From positions 1 to 64,000 of the forward strand of contig NZ_JAAILA010000029.1 of the NCBI RefSeq assembly GCF_010974825.1: 64,000 bases of DNA. Reading direction: 5' to 3'. Positions 1-10,966 of this stretch are shown one piece after another; the first letter of the stretch is position 1; each line of letters starts with the position of its first letter. This stretch comes from Aeromonas rivipollensis. Lineage in GTDB: Bacteria; Pseudomonadota; Gammaproteobacteria; Enterobacterales; Aeromonadaceae. Below the pieces are notes generated by a model. It was given only the letters and a program-made list of their open reading frames with translations, did no database searches and was not told the DNA's origin. A program made the translations under genes and the position numbers.

Positions 1-35
1 GTTGAGGCAGTTGAGGCAGTATCAGAATCCATTAA

Positions 36-60
36 AAGAAAAGCCGGGACAAGCCCGGCT
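36..60 (-). terminator. Terminator after rplQ
   Basis: A GC-rich hairpin (GCCGGG / CCCGGC arms with a short loop, about 43-60) is followed on the minus strand by a T-rich run. It lies just past the rplQ stop and ends the alpha operon. The plus strand also has a T-run, so it may work in both directions. Confidence 0.85.
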
Positions 61-69
61 TTTTCTTTA

Positions 70-465
<396 letters not shown>

Positions 466-496
466 CTAACTAAATCTGTGAAACCCGTAATCTGGA

Positions 497-1486
497 TTAC
501 TCGTCAGCGATGCTGGCGGGCGGCCAGTTCTCAAGGCGCATGCCAAGAGACAGACCACGGGAGGCCAACACATCCTTGATCTCAGTCAGGGACTTCTTAC
601 CGAGGTTAGGAGTTTTAAGCAACTCAACTTCGGTACGCTGTACCAGATCACCAATATAGTGGATAGCTTCTGCCTTCAGACAGTTCGCTGAACGAACTGT
701 CAGCTCCAAATCATCGACAGGACGCAGCAGAATCGGATCAAACTCGGGTTTCTCTTCTTTCTTCTCGGGCACGCTGACATCGCGCAGATCCACGAAGGCT
801 TCCAGCTGTTCGGCCAAAATAGTGGCAGAACGGCGAATGGCTTCTTCCGGATCCAGAGTACCATTGGTCTCCATGTCGATAACCAGCTTGTCCAAGTCGG
901 TGCGCTGTTCCACACGTGCCGCCTCAACATTGTAGGCGATGCGAACGATGGGGCTGAACGCGGAGTCCAGCAGCAGGCGACCAATAGGACGCTCTTCATC
1001 ATCGTTGTGAACACGAGCAGAAGCAGGCACATAACCACGACCGCGCTGAACTTTCAGACGCATGCTGATCTCAGCATTGGCCCCTGTCAGGTGGCAGATT
1101 ACGTGCTCCGGGTTTACGATCTCGACTTCATCACCGTGAGTGATATCACCAGCGGTAACGGGGCCTGTTCCAGACTTGGTCAGGGACAGAGTTACCTCGT
1201 CCTTGCCTTCCAGCTTCACAGCGATACCTTTCAGGTTGAGCAGGATTTCAAGAATGTCTTCCTGTACACCTTCTTTGCTGCTGTACTCGTGCAGTACTCC
1301 GTCGATCTCGACTTCAGTAACTGCACAACCGGGCATAGATGACAGCAAAATACGACGCAGGGCATTACCCAGCGTGTGACCAAAGCCACGCTCAAGCGGC
1401 TCGAGAGTCACTTTCGCGTGAGTCGGGCTAACTTGCTCGATGTCAACTAGCCGCGGTTTAAGAAAATCTGTTACAGAACCCAGCAT
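497..1486 (-). CDS. rpoA: DNA-directed RNA polymerase subunit alpha
   Basis: The 329-residue product has the E. coli alpha length. The N-terminal dimerisation domain (about 1-235) carries the family block [20 protein letters not shown]. An acidic linker leads to the C-terminal domain (about 250-329), whose motif [12 protein letters not shown] contains the arginine equivalent to E. coli R265, which contacts UP elements and CRP. It assembles the core polymerase. It lies in the alpha operon between rpsD and rplQ, the usual gamma-proteobacterial place. Confidence 0.99.
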
Positions 1487-1511
1487 TGTGTCCTCTCTTT
1501 AGAAGCTAGCT

Positions 1512-2132
1512 TTACTTGGAGTAAAGCTCGACGATCAGCTGTTCGTTAATGTCGGCAGACAGGTCGGAACGCTCTGGCAGGCGCTTGAAGGCACCTTCCA
1601 TCTTAGCAGCGTCAACCTCTACCCAAGTCGGCTTCTCGCGCTGACCAGCAACTTCCAGGGAAGCTTTGATACGCGCTTGCTTCTTAGCCTTCTCGCGAAC
1701 GCAGATCACGTCCTCAGGGGATACCTGGAAAGAAGGAACATTCACAACGCGGCCGTTTACCATGATGGCTTTGTGGCTCACCAGCTGACGAGACTCAGCA
1801 CGAGTGGCGCCGAAGCCCATGCGGTAGACGACGTTGTCCAGACGACCTTCCAGCAGCTGCAACAGGTTTTCACCGGTGTTACCCTTTTGACGGGCAGCGT
1901 CGCGGTAGTAGTTGCGGAACTGTTTTTCCAATACGCCGTAGATACGACGTACTTTTTGTTTCTCGCGCAGTTGCACGCCATAGTCAGACAGACGCGCTTT
2001 ACGCGCACCGTGTTGACCAGGAACGGTGTCAATCTTGCACTTAGAATCAATCGCACGAACACCAGACTTCAGGAAGAGGTCGGTGCCCTCACGACGGCTA
2101 AGCTTAAGCTTAGGACCGATATATCTTGCCAT
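1512..2132 (-). CDS. rpsD: 30S ribosomal protein S4
   Basis: The 206-residue product begins [20 protein letters not shown] and has the S4-type RNA-binding domain in its middle ([20 protein letters not shown]). S4 is a primary 16S rRNA binder and, in E. coli, the translational repressor of the alpha operon through the rpsM leader. That leader is present here upstream of rpsM. The E. coli length is the same. Confidence 0.99.
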   Translation of the reverse strand: MARYIGPKLKLSRREGTDLFLKSGVRAIDSKCKIDTVPGQHGARKARLSDYGVQLREKQKVRRIYGVLEKQFRNYYRDAARQKGNTGENLLQLLEGRLDNVVYRMGFGATRAESRQLVSHKAIMVNGRVVNVPSFQVSPEDVICVREKAKKQARIKASLEVAGQREKPTWVEVDAAKMEGAFKRLPERSDLSADINEQLIVELYSK

Positions 2133-2171
2133 CTTCTTTCTCCAACAATCCTAGACCAAGTAGCTACAGCG

Positions 2172-2561
2172 TTATACGCGGCGCTTCTTGGGAGGACGAC
2201 AACCGTTGTGCGGGATCGGAGTCACATCAGTAATATTAGTGATGCGGAAACCAGCCGCGTTCAGAGCGCGGATGGAAGACTCACGACCGGGACCCGGACC
2301 TTTGACCATGACTTCCAGGTTCTTCACGCCGTATTCTTTGGCGATCTCACCAGCACGCTCAGCAGCTACCTGGGCAGCAAACGGAGTGGACTTACGGGAA
2401 CCACGGAAACCTGAACCACCGGAGGTAGCCCATGACAGAGCATTGCCCTGACGGTCAGTAATGGTCACGATTGTGTTGTTGAAAGATGCATGAACGTGCG
2501 CAATACCGTCGCTCACTTGCTTTTTAACGCGCTTGCGAGCACGAGTCGGAGTTTTAGCCAT
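2172..2561 (-). CDS. rpsK: 30S ribosomal protein S11
   Basis: The 129-residue product has the S11 signature around [19 protein letters not shown] and the conserved end PPKKRRV. It binds the 16S platform near the mRNA exit. It is 14 bp downstream of rpsM in the alpha operon and matches the E. coli length. Confidence 0.99.
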   Translation of the reverse strand: MAKTPTRARKRVKKQVSDGIAHVHASFNNTIVTITDRQGNALSWATSGGSGFRGSRKSTPFAAQVAAERAGEIAKEYGVKNLEVMVKGPGPGRESSIRALNAAGFRITNITDVTPIPHNGCRPPKKRRV

Positions 2562-2575
2562 TTTCTACCTTCCCG

Positions 2576-2932
2576 TTACTTCTTGATAGCCTTGCGCGGA
2601 CCCTTACGGGTACGAGCGTTGGTCTTGGTACGTTGACCACGAACAGGCAGGCTACGACGGTGACGCAAACCACGGTAGCAACCCAGATCCATCAAGCGTT
2701 TGATGTTCATGGAAATCTGACGACGCAAGTCACCTTCAACGGTGAATTTACCTACTTGCTCGCGCAGACTTTCGATCTGAGCTTCGTCCAAGTCTTTAAT
2801 TTTCACATTCTCAGCAATACCGGCTGCGGCACAGATGGCCTTGGAGCGGGTACGACCGACGCCATAAATCGCAGTCAACGCAATGACTGCATGCTTATGG
2901 TCAGGAATGTTAATGCCAGCGATACGGGCCAC
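2576..2932 (-). CDS. rpsM: 30S ribosomal protein S13
   Basis: The 118-residue product starts [18 protein letters not shown] and has the helix-two-turn-helix and the basic tail that contacts tRNA and the B1 bridges. It opens the alpha operon. The start codon is GTG, read on the minus strand as GTG GCC CGT, with GGAG upstream. In E. coli rpsM also starts with GTG, within the pseudoknot that S4 binds. Confidence 0.98.
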   Translation of the reverse strand: MARIAGINIPDHKHAVIALTAIYGVGRTRSKAICAAAGIAENVKIKDLDEAQIESLREQVGKFTVEGDLRRQISMNIKRLMDLGCYRGLRHRRSLPVRGQRTKTNARTRKGPRKAIKK

Positions 2933-3071
2933 TGTTCACTCCTACTTAGCGTAGATAACGACCACCACAAAGCCCGTGAGCGGATACGTGGCGGTCAACC
3001 AATACACAACAAAAGTTGGCTGGCTATATTAGCCAGCACAACTATTTGTTGCAAGTACTAACCGTAAAAAA
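2933..3071 (-). promoter_or_regulatory. Alpha-operon leader (S4 autoregulation region)
   Basis: These 139 bases between rpmJ and rpsM hold a perfect 8-bp hairpin (GCTGGCTA / TAGCCAGC, 3019-3037), then a CAAC-TTTT-GTTG hairpin, and run into the GTG start of rpsM. In E. coli the S4 protein binds a pseudoknot here to repress the alpha operon. The position and GTG start agree. I did not fold the pseudoknot, so the exact structure is inferred. Confidence 0.6.
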
Positions 3072-3185
3072 TTAGCCTTGGCGCTGTTTATGCTTTGGCT
3101 CGCTGCAAATCACACGCACCACACCGTGACGCTTAATGATTTTGCAGTTACGGCAGATTGCCTTAACGGAAGCACGAACTTTCAT
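3072..3185 (-). CDS. rpmJ: 50S ribosomal protein L36
   Basis: This 37-residue gene encodes [16 protein letters not shown]... and ends HKQRQG. It keeps the zinc-ribbon ligands C11, C14, C27 and H32, so it is the zinc-binding type of L36. It is one residue shorter than E. coli L36 (38). It is the last gene of the spc operon, 27 bp after secY, and precedes the alpha-operon leader. Confidence 0.97.
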   Translation of the reverse strand: MKVRASVKAICRNCKIIKRHGVVRVICSEPKHKQRQG

Positions 3186-3212
3186 TGCTTAACTCCGTAA
3201 CTACGCCGACCT

Positions 3213-4541
3213 TTAGCGGCCGTAGCCCTTCAGGTTGGCCTTCCTCAGGACGTCACCATATTGATGAGACATCATATGGGTTTGTACCTGAGCCATGAAG
3301 TCCATGATAACTACCACGATAATCAGCAGCGAAGTGCCACCGAAGTAGAACTGTACGTTCCAGGCAGTCATCAAGAACTGGGGTACCAGACAGATAAAGG
3401 TTATATAGAGCGCACCTGCCAATGTCAGGCGAGTCATAACCTTATCGATGTAACGTGCTGTCTGCTCGCCCGGGCGGATCCCCGGGATAAAGGCTCCACT
3501 CTTCTTCAAATTATCTGCTGTCTCGCGGGGGTTGAACACCAGCGCGGTATAGAAGAAGCAGAAGAAGATAATGGCTGCTGCATAGAGCATCTCATACAAG
3601 GGTTGACCCGGCTGCAGGACCATAGAGACCTGTTGCAGGATATCAGCCACCTTGCCCTCGCCCTGACCAAACCAAGAGGTAATGGTCCCTGGGAAGAGGA
3701 TGATGCTAGATGCGAAAATCGCAGGAATCACACCAGCCATATTCACTTTCAACGGCAGGTGTGTGCTTTGCGCGGCGAATACCTGGCGGCCTTGTTGACG
3801 CTTGGCATAGTTGACGACGATACGACGCTGACCACGCTCCACGAACACCACAAAGTAAGTCACTGCGAAAACAATCAAGCCCAGCAACAACAACAGCAGG
3901 ATGTGCAATTCCCCTTGACGTGCCTGTTCGGCCGTAGCGCCAATGGCATGAGGCAGACCAGCAACGATACCCGTGAAAATAATCAACGAGATACCATTAC
4001 CAATCCCACGCTCGGTAATCTGTTCACCCAACCACATCAAGAACATGGTACCGGTGACCAGACTCACAACGGCCGTGAAATAGAAGCCCAAACCCGGATG
4101 AGTCACGAGTCCCTGCATCATATTCGGCAGACCGGTTGCAATACCAATGGCCTGGAACGTTCCCAAAACCAGCGTGCCCCAACGGGTATATTGGCTAATC
4201 TTGCGACGGCCGGATTCACCCTCTTTCTTGAGTTCAGCAAGAGCAGGATGAACCACAGTCAGCAGCTGGATAATGATCGACGCCGAAATGTACGGCATGA
4301 TCCCCAGCGCAAGAATAGAAGCACGCGAGAGTGCACCACCACTGAACATGTTGAACATCTCAATGATGGTGCCCTTCTGTTGTTGGAACAACTCGGCCAG
4401 TACGGCGGCGTCAATACCAGGAATCGGCACATAAGAGCCTGCGCGGAACACGATAATTGCCCCGAGAACGAAGAGCAGACGGCTCTTCAGTTCACTCAGA
4501 CCACCTTGTGCTTTAACATCCAATCCTGGTTTCTTAGCCAT
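3213..4541 (-). CDS. secY: Protein translocase subunit SecY
   Basis: The 442-residue integral membrane protein has the ten transmembrane segments of SecY, the pore-channel subunit that works with SecE, SecG and SecA. Clear family blocks include [20 protein letters not shown], the cytoplasmic loop [19 protein letters not shown] and [21 protein letters not shown]. coli SecY has 443 residues. It lies between rplO and rpmJ in the spc operon, the standard place. Confidence 0.99.
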   Translation of the reverse strand: MAKKPGLDVKAQGGLSELKSRLLFVLGAIIVFRAGSYVPIPGIDAAVLAELFQQQKGTIIEMFNMFSGGALSRASILALGIMPYISASIIIQLLTVVHPALAELKKEGESGRRKISQYTRWGTLVLGTFQAIGIATGLPNMMQGLVTHPGLGFYFTAVVSLVTGTMFLMWLGEQITERGIGNGISLIIFTGIVAGLPHAIGATAEQARQGELHILLLLLLGLIVFAVTYFVVFVERGQRRIVVNYAKRQQGRQVFAAQSTHLPLKVNMAGVIPAIFASSIILFPGTITSWFGQGEGKVADILQQVSMVLQPGQPLYEMLYAAAIIFFCFFYTALVFNPRETADNLKKSGAFIPGIRPGEQTARYIDKVMTRLTLAGALYITFICLVPQFLMTAWNVQFYFGGTSLLIIVVVIMDFMAQVQTHMMSHQYGDVLRKANLKGYGR

Positions 4542-4549
4542 TGTACTGA

Positions 4550-4987
4550 TTATTCCTCGATTTTACCGCCAGCGGCCTCGATGGCTGCACGTGCACCTTT
4601 GGTGACGGACAGACCACGAACGGTCACAGCACGGTCAATGTTGCCAGACAGAACAACTTTAGCGAAAACGATGTTCTTGGTAACAACACCGGCTTGCTTT
4701 AGAGTGCTCAAATCGACCACATCACCTTCTACCAGGGCGATTTCGTTCAGGCGCACTTCGGCAGAAACCAAAGATTTGCGAGAGAAGAAACCGAACTTCG
4801 GCAGACGGATTTTCAAAGGCATCTGGCCACCCTCGAAACCGTTGCGGACTTTACCGCCACCGGAACGAGAAGTTTGACCTTTCACACCACGACCACCGGT
4901 CTTGCCCAGACCAGAACCGATACCACGGCCCGGACGGTGCTTAACACGCTTGGAACCAGCGGCCGGAGACAGAGTATTCAGACGCAT
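4550..4987 (-). CDS. rplO: 50S ribosomal protein L15
   Basis: The 145-residue product begins [20 protein letters not shown]. It has the glycine/arginine-rich L15 extension ([19 protein letters not shown]) that threads into 23S rRNA, and a globular C-terminal half. It starts 2 bp after the rpmD stop, so the two are probably translationally coupled. Confidence 0.98.
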   Translation of the reverse strand: MRLNTLSPAAGSKRVKHRPGRGIGSGLGKTGGRGVKGQTSRSGGGKVRNGFEGGQMPLKIRLPKFGFFSRKSLVSAEVRLNEIALVEGDVVDLSTLKQAGVVTKNIVFAKVVLSGNIDRAVTVRGLSVTKGARAAIEAAGGKIEE

Positions 4988-4989
4988 GC

Positions 4990-5169
4990 TTAGCCCTCCA
5001 CCTTAACCATGTAATAAACCTGGTTGATCATGCCGCGTACGCAGGGAGTATCTTCCAGCTCAACGGTGTGACCAATGCGACGCAGACCCAGACCACGCAG
5101 AGTCGCCTTGTGCTTTGGCAGACGGCCGATAGAGCTGCGAGTTTGAGTTACTTTTACAGTGTTAGCCAT
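4990..5169 (-). CDS. rpmD: 50S ribosomal protein L30
   Basis: This 59-residue gene encodes [20 protein letters not shown]..., the E. coli-type short L30 with the conserved [18 protein letters not shown] segment. It lies 6 bp downstream of rpsE and 2 bp upstream of rplO in the spc operon, as in E. coli. The ATG at 5169 is the only sensible start. Confidence 0.97.
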   Translation of the reverse strand: MANTVKVTQTRSSIGRLPKHKATLRGLGLRRIGHTVELEDTPCVRGMINQVYYMVKVEG

Positions 5170-5175
5170 GTCGCA

Positions 5176-5676
5176 TTACCCCAGAATTTCTTCAACGCGC
5201 AGACCACGCTTGGCAGCGATCTGTTCCGGTGATTGACCGTGAACCAGAGCGTCTACAGTTGCGCGAACAACGTTGATTGGGTTGGTGGAACCGTAGGTCT
5301 TGGCCAGCACGTTGTGGATACCGGCAACTTCCAGTACGGCACGCATGGCGCCGCCTGCAATGATACCAGTACCTTGTGAGGCCGGCTTCATGAACACGGT
5401 GGAACCGGAGTGAACACCGCGCACCGGGTGGTGCAGAGTGCCATTGTTCAGTTCAACCTTGTTCAGGTTACGTTTAGCCTGTTCCATTGCCTTTTGAATG
5501 GCAGCCGGAACTTCACGGGCCTTACCGTAACCGTAACCTACACGGCCGTTACCATCACCTACCACGGTCAACGCGGTGAAGGACATGATACGACCACCTT
5601 TAACAGTTTTCGAAACACGGTTTACTGCAATCAGCTTTTCTTGCAGTTCGCCGGCTTGAGATTCGACTTTAGCCAT
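5176..5676 (-). CDS. rpsE: 30S ribosomal protein S5
   Basis: The 166-residue product has the S5 N-terminal double-stranded-RNA-binding-like domain ([20 protein letters not shown]) and the C-terminal domain with the [20 protein letters not shown] block. S5 lines the mRNA entry channel and affects decoding accuracy. E. coli S5 has 167 residues. Spc operon, 14 bp after rplR. Confidence 0.99.
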   Translation of the reverse strand: MAKVESQAGELQEKLIAVNRVSKTVKGGRIMSFTALTVVGDGNGRVGYGYGKAREVPAAIQKAMEQAKRNLNKVELNNGTLHHPVRGVHSGSTVFMKPASQGTGIIAGGAMRAVLEVAGIHNVLAKTYGSTNPINVVRATVDALVHGQSPEQIAAKRGLRVEEILG

Positions 5677-5690
5677 CTTCGACTCCTAGC

Positions 5691-6044
5691 TTAGAACTGA
5701 AGACCAGCGTCACGAGCAGCGGTAGCCAGAGCGGCTACACGACCGTGATACTTGAAACCGGAACGATCGAAAGATACGTTCTGAACGCCTTTGGCAATAG
5801 CACGCTCAGCGATTGCTTTACCTACTGCGGTAGCTGCATCTGCATTACCGGTAGATTTGAGCGCTTCACTGATGGCTTTCTCTACTGTAGAAGCAGAGGC
5901 CAGAACTTCGGAACCGTTGGCTGCGATAACCTGCGCATAGATATGACGCGGGGTACGGTGAACAACCAGACGGGTAGCTCCCAGTTCCTGCATCTTTTTC
6001 CGAGCACGAGTAGCACGACGGAGACGAGCTGCTTTCTTGTCCAT
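5691..6044 (-). CDS. rplR: 50S ribosomal protein L18
   Basis: The 117-residue product (same length as E. coli) begins [20 protein letters not shown]. The basic N-terminal tail and the [11 protein letters not shown] block are typical of L18, which with L5 anchors 5S rRNA in the large subunit. Spc operon between rplF and rpsE. Confidence 0.98.
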   Translation of the reverse strand: MDKKAARLRRATRARKKMQELGATRLVVHRTPRHIYAQVIAANGSEVLASASTVEKAISEALKSTGNADAATAVGKAIAERAIAKGVQNVSFDRSGFKYHGRVAALATAARDAGLQF

Positions 6045-6053
6045 AGTGTTACC

Positions 6054-6587
6054 TTACTTCTTCTTAGCTTCTTTAGTACGCACTTGCTCGTTGGCATAGC
6101 GTACACCCTTGCCCTTGTAGGGCTCCGGAGCGCGGTAAGAACGGATATCGGCGGCGACTTGGCCAACCAGCTGCTTGTCCACACCACGCAGAATGATCTC
6201 TGTGGCGGACGGACATTCAGCGGTGACACCAGCCGGCAGCGCATGCTCAACCGGGTGAGAGAAGCCCAGAGCCAGCGCGACAGCATTGCCCTTGATGGAG
6301 GCTTTGTAGCCAACACCAACCAGCTGCAGCTTGCGCTCGAAGCCTTGGGTAACACCGATTACCATGTTGTTAGCCAATGCACGTGCAGTACCGGCCTGAG
6401 CGTCAGCACCAGCGATGCCGTCGCGCGGGGCGAACTTCAGTACATTGTCTTCTTTGGTCACTTCTACACCGGCGTGAATGGAACGAACCAGAGAACCTTT
6501 ACCACCTTTGATGGACAGTTCCTGACCGTTCAGAGTCACCTCTACGCCAGCAGGAATAGTGACGGGTGCCTTAGCAACGCGAGACAT
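6054..6587 (-). CDS. rplF: 50S ribosomal protein L6
   Basis: The 177-residue product begins [20 protein letters not shown]. It is built of two similar alpha/beta repeats and ends with the L6 signature [22 protein letters not shown] region. The ATG at 6587 was chosen because a strong AGGAGG lies seven bases upstream; the open frame extends further 5' but without family similarity. L6 lies near the factor-binding site. Confidence 0.98.
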   Translation of the reverse strand: MSRVAKAPVTIPAGVEVTLNGQELSIKGGKGSLVRSIHAGVEVTKEDNVLKFAPRDGIAGADAQAGTARALANNMVIGVTQGFERKLQLVGVGYKASIKGNAVALALGFSHPVEHALPAGVTAECPSATEIILRGVDKQLVGQVAADIRSYRAPEPYKGKGVRYANEQVRTKEAKKK

Positions 6588-6600
6588 TTCCGACCTCCTA

Positions 6601-6993
6601 TTAAGCGACGTAGCAGATGATCTCACCACCCATGCTTGCCTTGCGGGCAGCACGGTCGGTCATCACACCTTTAGACGTGGACACGATAGCAACACCGAGA
6701 CCGCCCATGACTTTCGGCAGATCAGTAGTGCGCTTGTAAATACGCAGGCCGGGACGGCTCACGCGTTGGATCAGTTCTACAACCGGCTTGCCCTGGAAAT
6801 ATTTCAGTTCAATTTCCAGTTCCGGCTTCACATCACCTGCTACGGAGTAGCCAGCGATGTAACCTTCTTCCTTCAGCACTTTGGCAATAGCCACTTTCAG
6901 CTTGGAAGAAGGCATGGAAACCGCAACTTTGCTCGCCGCCTGACCGTTACGGATGCGGGTCAGCATATCCGCGATCGGATCTTGCATGCTCAT
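6601..6993 (-). CDS. rpsH: 30S ribosomal protein S8
   Basis: The 130-residue product is the same length as E. coli S8, begins [20 protein letters not shown] and ends [20 protein letters not shown] then IICYVA. S8 binds the central domain of 16S rRNA. In E. coli it also represses the spc operon by binding mRNA near rplE; that mechanism is assumed here, not shown. 19 bp after rpsN. Confidence 0.98.
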   Translation of the reverse strand: MSMQDPIADMLTRIRNGQAASKVAVSMPSSKLKVAIAKVLKEEGYIAGYSVAGDVKPELEIELKYFQGKPVVELIQRVSRPGLRIYKRTTDLPKVMGGLGVAIVSTSKGVMTDRAARKASMGGEIICYVA

Positions 6994-7012
6994 AGTCTAA
7001 CTCCCGAGATTC

Positions 7013-7318
7013 TTACCAAGAGGCCTTTTTGAGGCCCGGAATTTCGCCCTTCATGGCATGCTCACGCACCTTGATGCGAGAGAGGCCAAACTTCCGCAGG
7101 AAACCGTGCGGACGACCAGTGATGTTGCAACGGTTACGCTGGCGGGACGGACTGGAATCACGGGGCAGCTGTTGCAGTTGCAAGACAGCATCCCAACGCG
7201 CTTCTTCAGAAGCGTTCATATCAACGATGATAGCTTTCAGCTCGGTACGCTTGGTCGCGAACTTGGCTGCCAGCTTCGCACGCTTTGCTTCACGTGCTTT
7301 CATGGATGTTTTAGCCAT
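7013..7318 (-). CDS. rpsN: 30S ribosomal protein S14
   Basis: The 101-residue product begins [20 protein letters not shown] and carries the S14 motif [20 protein letters not shown]. It is the long form without the paired CxxC motifs of zinc-binding S14. The ATG at 7318 was chosen over an upstream in-frame extension that overlaps rplE. Spc operon, 10 bp after rplE. Confidence 0.98.
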   Translation of the reverse strand: MAKTSMKAREAKRAKLAAKFATKRTELKAIIVDMNASEEARWDAVLQLQQLPRDSSPSRQRNRCNITGRPHGFLRKFGLSRIKVREHAMKGEIPGLKKASW

Positions 7319-7328
7319 AACCCTAACC

Positions 7329-7868
7329 TTACTTGCGGAATGGGAAGTTAAAGGCAGCCAGCAGAGCACGGCCTTCTTCGTCGGTATTCGCGGAAGTGGT
7401 GATGGTGATATCCAGACCACGGACGCGATCGACCTTGTCATAGTCGATTTCCGGGAAGATGATTTGCTCACGCACGCCCATGGAGTAGTTACCACGGCCA
7501 TCAAACGCCTTAGCGTTCAGACCACGGAAGTCACGGATACGCGGTACGGAGATGCAAATCAGCCGTTCCAGGAACTCCCACATACGCTCGCCACGCAGGG
7601 TTACTTTACAACCTATCGGGTAGCCTTCACGAATCTTGAAGCCCGCAACAGATTTGCGTGCTTTGGTGATCAGCGGTTTCTGACCGGAAATGGCAGCCAT
7701 ATCGGCAGCAGCATTTTCCAGCAACTTCTTGTCAGAGATCGCTTCACCAACACCCATGTTCAGGGTGATTTTCTCGATCCGAGGGACTTGCATGATAGTC
7801 TTGTAACCGAACTGCTTGGACAGTTCATTTACTACATCGGATTTGTAGTAATCATGCAGTTTCGCCAT
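7329..7868 (-). CDS. rplE: 50S ribosomal protein L5
   Basis: The 179-residue product (E. coli length) begins [20 protein letters not shown] and has the L5 block [21 protein letters not shown]5 binds 5S rRNA and contacts P-site tRNA through the B1b bridge. It follows rplX by 13 bp in the spc operon. Confidence 0.98.
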
Positions 7869-7881
7869 CGTTAAACTCCAA

Positions 7882-8199
7882 TTACTTCACAAGTTCGCCG
7901 GTGGATTTGAAGAAACGGACTTTCTTGCCGTCTTCAATCCGGAAACCAACGCGGTCAGCCTTGCCAGTGGCAGAGTTGAACAGCGCGATGTTAGATACAT
8001 CGATGGGGGCTTCTTTGGTGACGATACCGCCAGCCTGACCCAATGCGGGTACCGGCTTCTGGTGTTTCTTCACCTGGTTGATGCCTTCCACGATTACCTT
8101 ACCTTTTGCAATCAGGACTTGAGTGACTTTGCCACGCTTGCCCTTGTCTTTGCCGGTAAGAACAATTACTTCGTCTTCGCGACGGATTTTCGCTGCCAT
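7882..8199 (-). CDS. rplX: 50S ribosomal protein L24
   Basis: The 105-residue product has the KOW motif near the N-terminus ([20 protein letters not shown]), the hallmark of L24, an assembly-initiator protein of the large subunit. E. coli L24 has 104 residues. It follows rplN by 11 bp. Confidence 0.98.
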
Positions 8200-8210
8200 C
8201 GTTCGACTCC

Positions 8211-8579
8211 TTACAGTACTTCGGGTGCCAGGGACACAATCTTCATGAACTTCTCATTACGGAGTTCACGGGTCACCGGGCCAAAAATACGAGTACCGAT
8301 TGGCTGTTGGTTGTTGTTAAGCAACACAGCCGCATTGTTGTCGAAACGGATGACAGAGCCGTCCGGACGACGAACGCCTTTACGGGTGCGTACGACCACC
8401 GCGTTATACACATCACCTTTCTTCACTTTACCGCGAGGAATAGCTTCCTTGATGGAAACCTTGATGATGTCGCCGATGCCGGCATAACGGCGGTGCGAAC
8501 CACCCAGAACCTTAATACACATTACACTGCGAGCGCCGGAGTTGTCGGCAACACCCAGCATACTTTGCATCTGGATCAT
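8211..8579 (-). CDS. rplN: 50S ribosomal protein L14
   Basis: The 122-residue product has the L14 five-stranded barrel sequence with [20 protein letters not shown] and the conserved end IVSLAPEVL. It binds 23S rRNA and contacts the small subunit. It is the first gene of the spc operon, preceded by a terminator and a promoter-like -10 element. Confidence 0.98.
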
Positions 8580-8637
8580 CTTAGTGCTCCGCTTTGTTTA
8601 CTTCTTATCCCTAATGGGATCTGGCTGCCTTCAAAAG

Positions 8638-8650
8638 GCGCGAAACTATA
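8638..8650 (-). promoter_or_regulatory. Probable spc-operon promoter (-10)
   Basis: On the minus strand a TATAGT hexamer at 8645-8650 lies between the S10-operon terminator and rplN, giving a predicted start near 8638 and a leader of about 58 bases. No good -35 hexamer is evident at 16-18 bp, so only the -10 part is convincing. Confidence 0.5.
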
Positions 8651-8676
8651 ACACAGGTATTTTTGAAAAGGTAGCC

Positions 8677-8709
8677 TAAAAAACAAACGGCCCCGATGGG
8701 GGGCCGTTT
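8677..8709 (-). terminator. Terminator between S10 and spc operons
   Basis: A perfect inverted repeat (AAACGGCCCC / GGGGCCGTTT, 8685-8709) is followed on the minus strand by a run of T residues. It lies just after the rpsQ stop and ahead of the spc promoter region, so it should end or attenuate S10-operon transcription. Confidence 0.85.
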
Positions 8710-8727
8710 GGGCTAAAAAGTACCGAA

Positions 8728-8976
8728 TTAGGCCTTTTCTACGACAGCAACCAGGGTCCAGGACTTGGTCTTGGACAGCGGGCGGCATTCGCGGATTTCC
8801 ACGAGATCGCCAGCTTTACACTCGTTGTTCTCGTCATGTACGTGCAGCTTGGTAGTGCGCTTGATGATCTTACCGTAGATCGGGTGCTTTACCTTGCGCT
8901 CGATAGCGACGGTGATGGACTTGTCCATCTTGTCGCTAATTACACGACCTTGCAGAGTACGGATCTTGTCAGTCAT
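8728..8976 (-). CDS. rpsQ: 30S ribosomal protein S17
   Basis: The 82-residue product begins [20 protein letters not shown] and has the OB-fold S17 block [20 protein letters not shown]. It is an early-binding protein of the 16S 5' domain. Its ATG overlaps the rpmC stop by one base. Last gene of the S10 operon. Confidence 0.98.
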   Translation of the reverse strand: MTDKIRTLQGRVISDKMDKSITVAIERKVKHPIYGKIIKRTTKLHVHDENNECKAGDLVEIRECRPLSKTKSWTLVAVVEKA

Positions 8977-9167
8977 TACGCACCTGCCTTCTCAGTCAGT
9001 ACAGTCTTGATACGTGCGACGTCACGACGCACTTGTTTCAGAGTGTGAGTCTGAGCCAGCTGGCCGGTGGACGCTTGCATGCGCATGTTGAATTGCTCAC
9101 GCAGCAGACCCAGCAGCTCCTGGTTCAGTTCATCGACGCTCTTTTGACGCAGATCTTGGGCTTTCAT
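8976..9167 (-). CDS. rpmC: 50S ribosomal protein L29
   Basis: The 63-residue helical protein begins [20 protein letters not shown] and ends [10 protein letters not shown]. It sits by the tunnel exit next to L23. The ATG at 9167 was chosen rather than the GTG one codon earlier because it gives the E. coli length and forms a TGATG overlap with the rplP stop. Confidence 0.97.
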   Translation of the reverse strand: MKAQDLRQKSVDELNQELLGLLREQFNMRMQASTGQLAQTHTLKQVRRDVARIKTVLTEKAGA

Positions 9168-9580
9168 CACATCACCGTCTTAATTACGAAAGTGGTCTGA
9201 ACGGACAGCTTAGCTGCGGCCAGGGCAAACGCTTCACGCGCCAGAGCCTCAGGTACACCATCCATCTCGTACAGAACCTTGCCAGGCTGGATCGGGCAGA
9301 CCCAATATTCCACGTTGCCCTTACCTTTACCCATACGAACTTCGAGGGGCTTTTCGGTGATGGGCTTGTCCGGGAACACACGGATCCAGATCTTACCTTG
9401 ACGCTTTACGTGACGGGTCATGGCACGACGGGCTGCTTCGATTTGACGAGCAGTCAGTTGACCACGAGATGTCGCCTTCAGGCCAAAGGTACCGAAGGAT
9501 ACTTCGTTACCAGAGTTGGCCAGACCGCGGTTACGACCCTTATGGGTCTTGCGGAATTTAGTACGCTTAGGTTGCAACAT
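9167..9580 (-). CDS. rplP: 50S ribosomal protein L16
   Basis: The 137-residue product begins [20 protein letters not shown] and has the L16 block [21 protein letters not shown]16 helps form the tRNA-accepting A site region. It follows rpsC by 13 bp and overlaps the rpmC start. Confidence 0.98.
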   Translation of the reverse strand: MLQPKRTKFRKTHKGRNRGLANSGNEVSFGTFGLKATSRGQLTARQIEAARRAMTRHVKRQGKIWIRVFPDKPITEKPLEVRMGKGKGNVEYWVCPIQPGKVLYEMDGVPEALAREAFALAAAKLSVQTTFVIKTVM

Positions 9581-9593
9581 TTACCGAATCTCC

Positions 9594-10307
9594 TTACTTA
9601 GCAGCGCGGCGCTTGTTGTCACGCTTGGGCTTTGCAGGAGCTTGCTCTTGAGCAGCGGCAGCGTTAACAGCAGCCAGACCGCCCAGAACTTCGCCCTTGA
9701 AGATCCAAACTTTGACGCCGATCACACCGTAAGTGGTGTGGGCTTCAGAAGTTGCGTAGTCGATGTCGGCACGCAGGGTGTGCAAAGGCACACGACCTTC
9801 ACGGTACCATTCGGTACGCGCGATTTCAGCGCCGCCCAGACGACCGGACACTTCTACTTTGATGCCCTTGGCACCCAGGCGCATGGCGTTCTGAACGGCG
9901 CGCTTCATAGCGCGACGGAACATTACGCGACGTTCCAGCTGAGAAGTGATGCTGTCGGCAACGAGTTTGCCATCCAGCTCCGGCTTGCGGACTTCGGAAA
10001 TGTTGATCTGAGCAGGCACGCCAGCAATAGCGGCTACGGCTTTGCGCAGTTTTTCAACGTCTTCGCCTTTCTTGCCGATCACGACACCCGGACGAGCGGT
10101 GTGAATGGTCACACGGATGCTCTTGGCCGGACGCTCGATGGTGATCTTGGACAAGGAAGCGTTTTTCAGCTCCTTGGTCAGGAACTGGCGTACTTGGAAA
10201 TCGCTGTACAGGTTGTCAGCGAAGTCTTTGGTGTTCGCGAACCAGGTAGAATTCCAAGGCTTGGTAATACCCAGGCGAATGCCATTAGGATGTACTTTCT
10301 GACCCAT
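9594..10307 (-). CDS. rpsC: 30S ribosomal protein S3
   Basis: The 237-residue product has a KH-type RNA-binding domain ([20 protein letters not shown] contains the GxxG loop) and the C-terminal S3 domain ([20 protein letters not shown]). It lines the mRNA entry tunnel. It is four residues longer than E. coli S3, with a lysine/alanine-rich tail. S10 operon, 3 bp after rplV. Confidence 0.98.
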   Translation of the reverse strand: MGQKVHPNGIRLGITKPWNSTWFANTKDFADNLYSDFQVRQFLTKELKNASLSKITIERPAKSIRVTIHTARPGVVIGKKGEDVEKLRKAVAAIAGVPAQINISEVRKPELDGKLVADSITSQLERRVMFRRAMKRAVQNAMRLGAKGIKVEVSGRLGGAEIARTEWYREGRVPLHTLRADIDYATSEAHTTYGVIGVKVWIFKGEVLGGLAAVNAAAAQEQAPAKPKRDNKRRAAK

Positions 10308-10310
10308 TGC

Positions 10311-10655
10311 TTATCTCCCAGCCTTAGCGTCGGATACCACTACAGTGATGTGAGCGGTACGCTTGAGGATACGATCCGCGCGACCTTTGGCACGCGGGCG
10401 GATGCGCTTCATGGAGGGACCTTCGTCTACCATGATGGTGGCAACACGCAGGGCGTCGATGTCGGCGCCTTCGTTGTGCTCAGCGTTTGCAATGGCAGAT
10501 TCCAGCACTTTCTTCACCAGAACCGCAGCCTTTTTCGGGCTGAAGGTCAGGATGTTCAGAGCCTTGTCTACGGACAGACCACGTACTTGATCGGCTACCA
10601 GACGAGCTTTCTGGGCAGAAGTACGGGCATAACGGTGTTTAGCGATAGCTTCCAT
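10311..10655 (-). CDS. rplV: 50S ribosomal protein L22
   Basis: The 114-residue product begins [20 protein letters not shown] and carries the L22 beta-hairpin block [20 protein letters not shown] that lines the exit tunnel. Two ATG codons are adjacent; the second (10655) gives better spacing to the AAGGGAT element and matches the E. coli start, the first (10658) is possible. Confidence 0.97.
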   Translation of the reverse strand: MEAIAKHRYARTSAQKARLVADQVRGLSVDKALNILTFSPKKAAVLVKKVLESAIANAEHNEGADIDALRVATIMVDEGPSMKRIRPRAKGRADRILKRTAHITVVVSDAKAGR

Positions 10656-10665
10656 CATTTATCCC

Positions 10666-10959
<294 letters not shown>

Positions 10960-10966
10960 TTAACAA

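Noticed and set aside
1..34. Short direct repeat GTTGAGGCA x2 at the left edge as the end of a plus-strand gene
   Set aside because: Two frames are open but too short to recognise; no stop or motif supports a gene.
3261..4877. 538-codon plus-strand frame opposite secY and rplO
   Set aside because: Antisense shadow; the minus strand encodes full SecY and L15.
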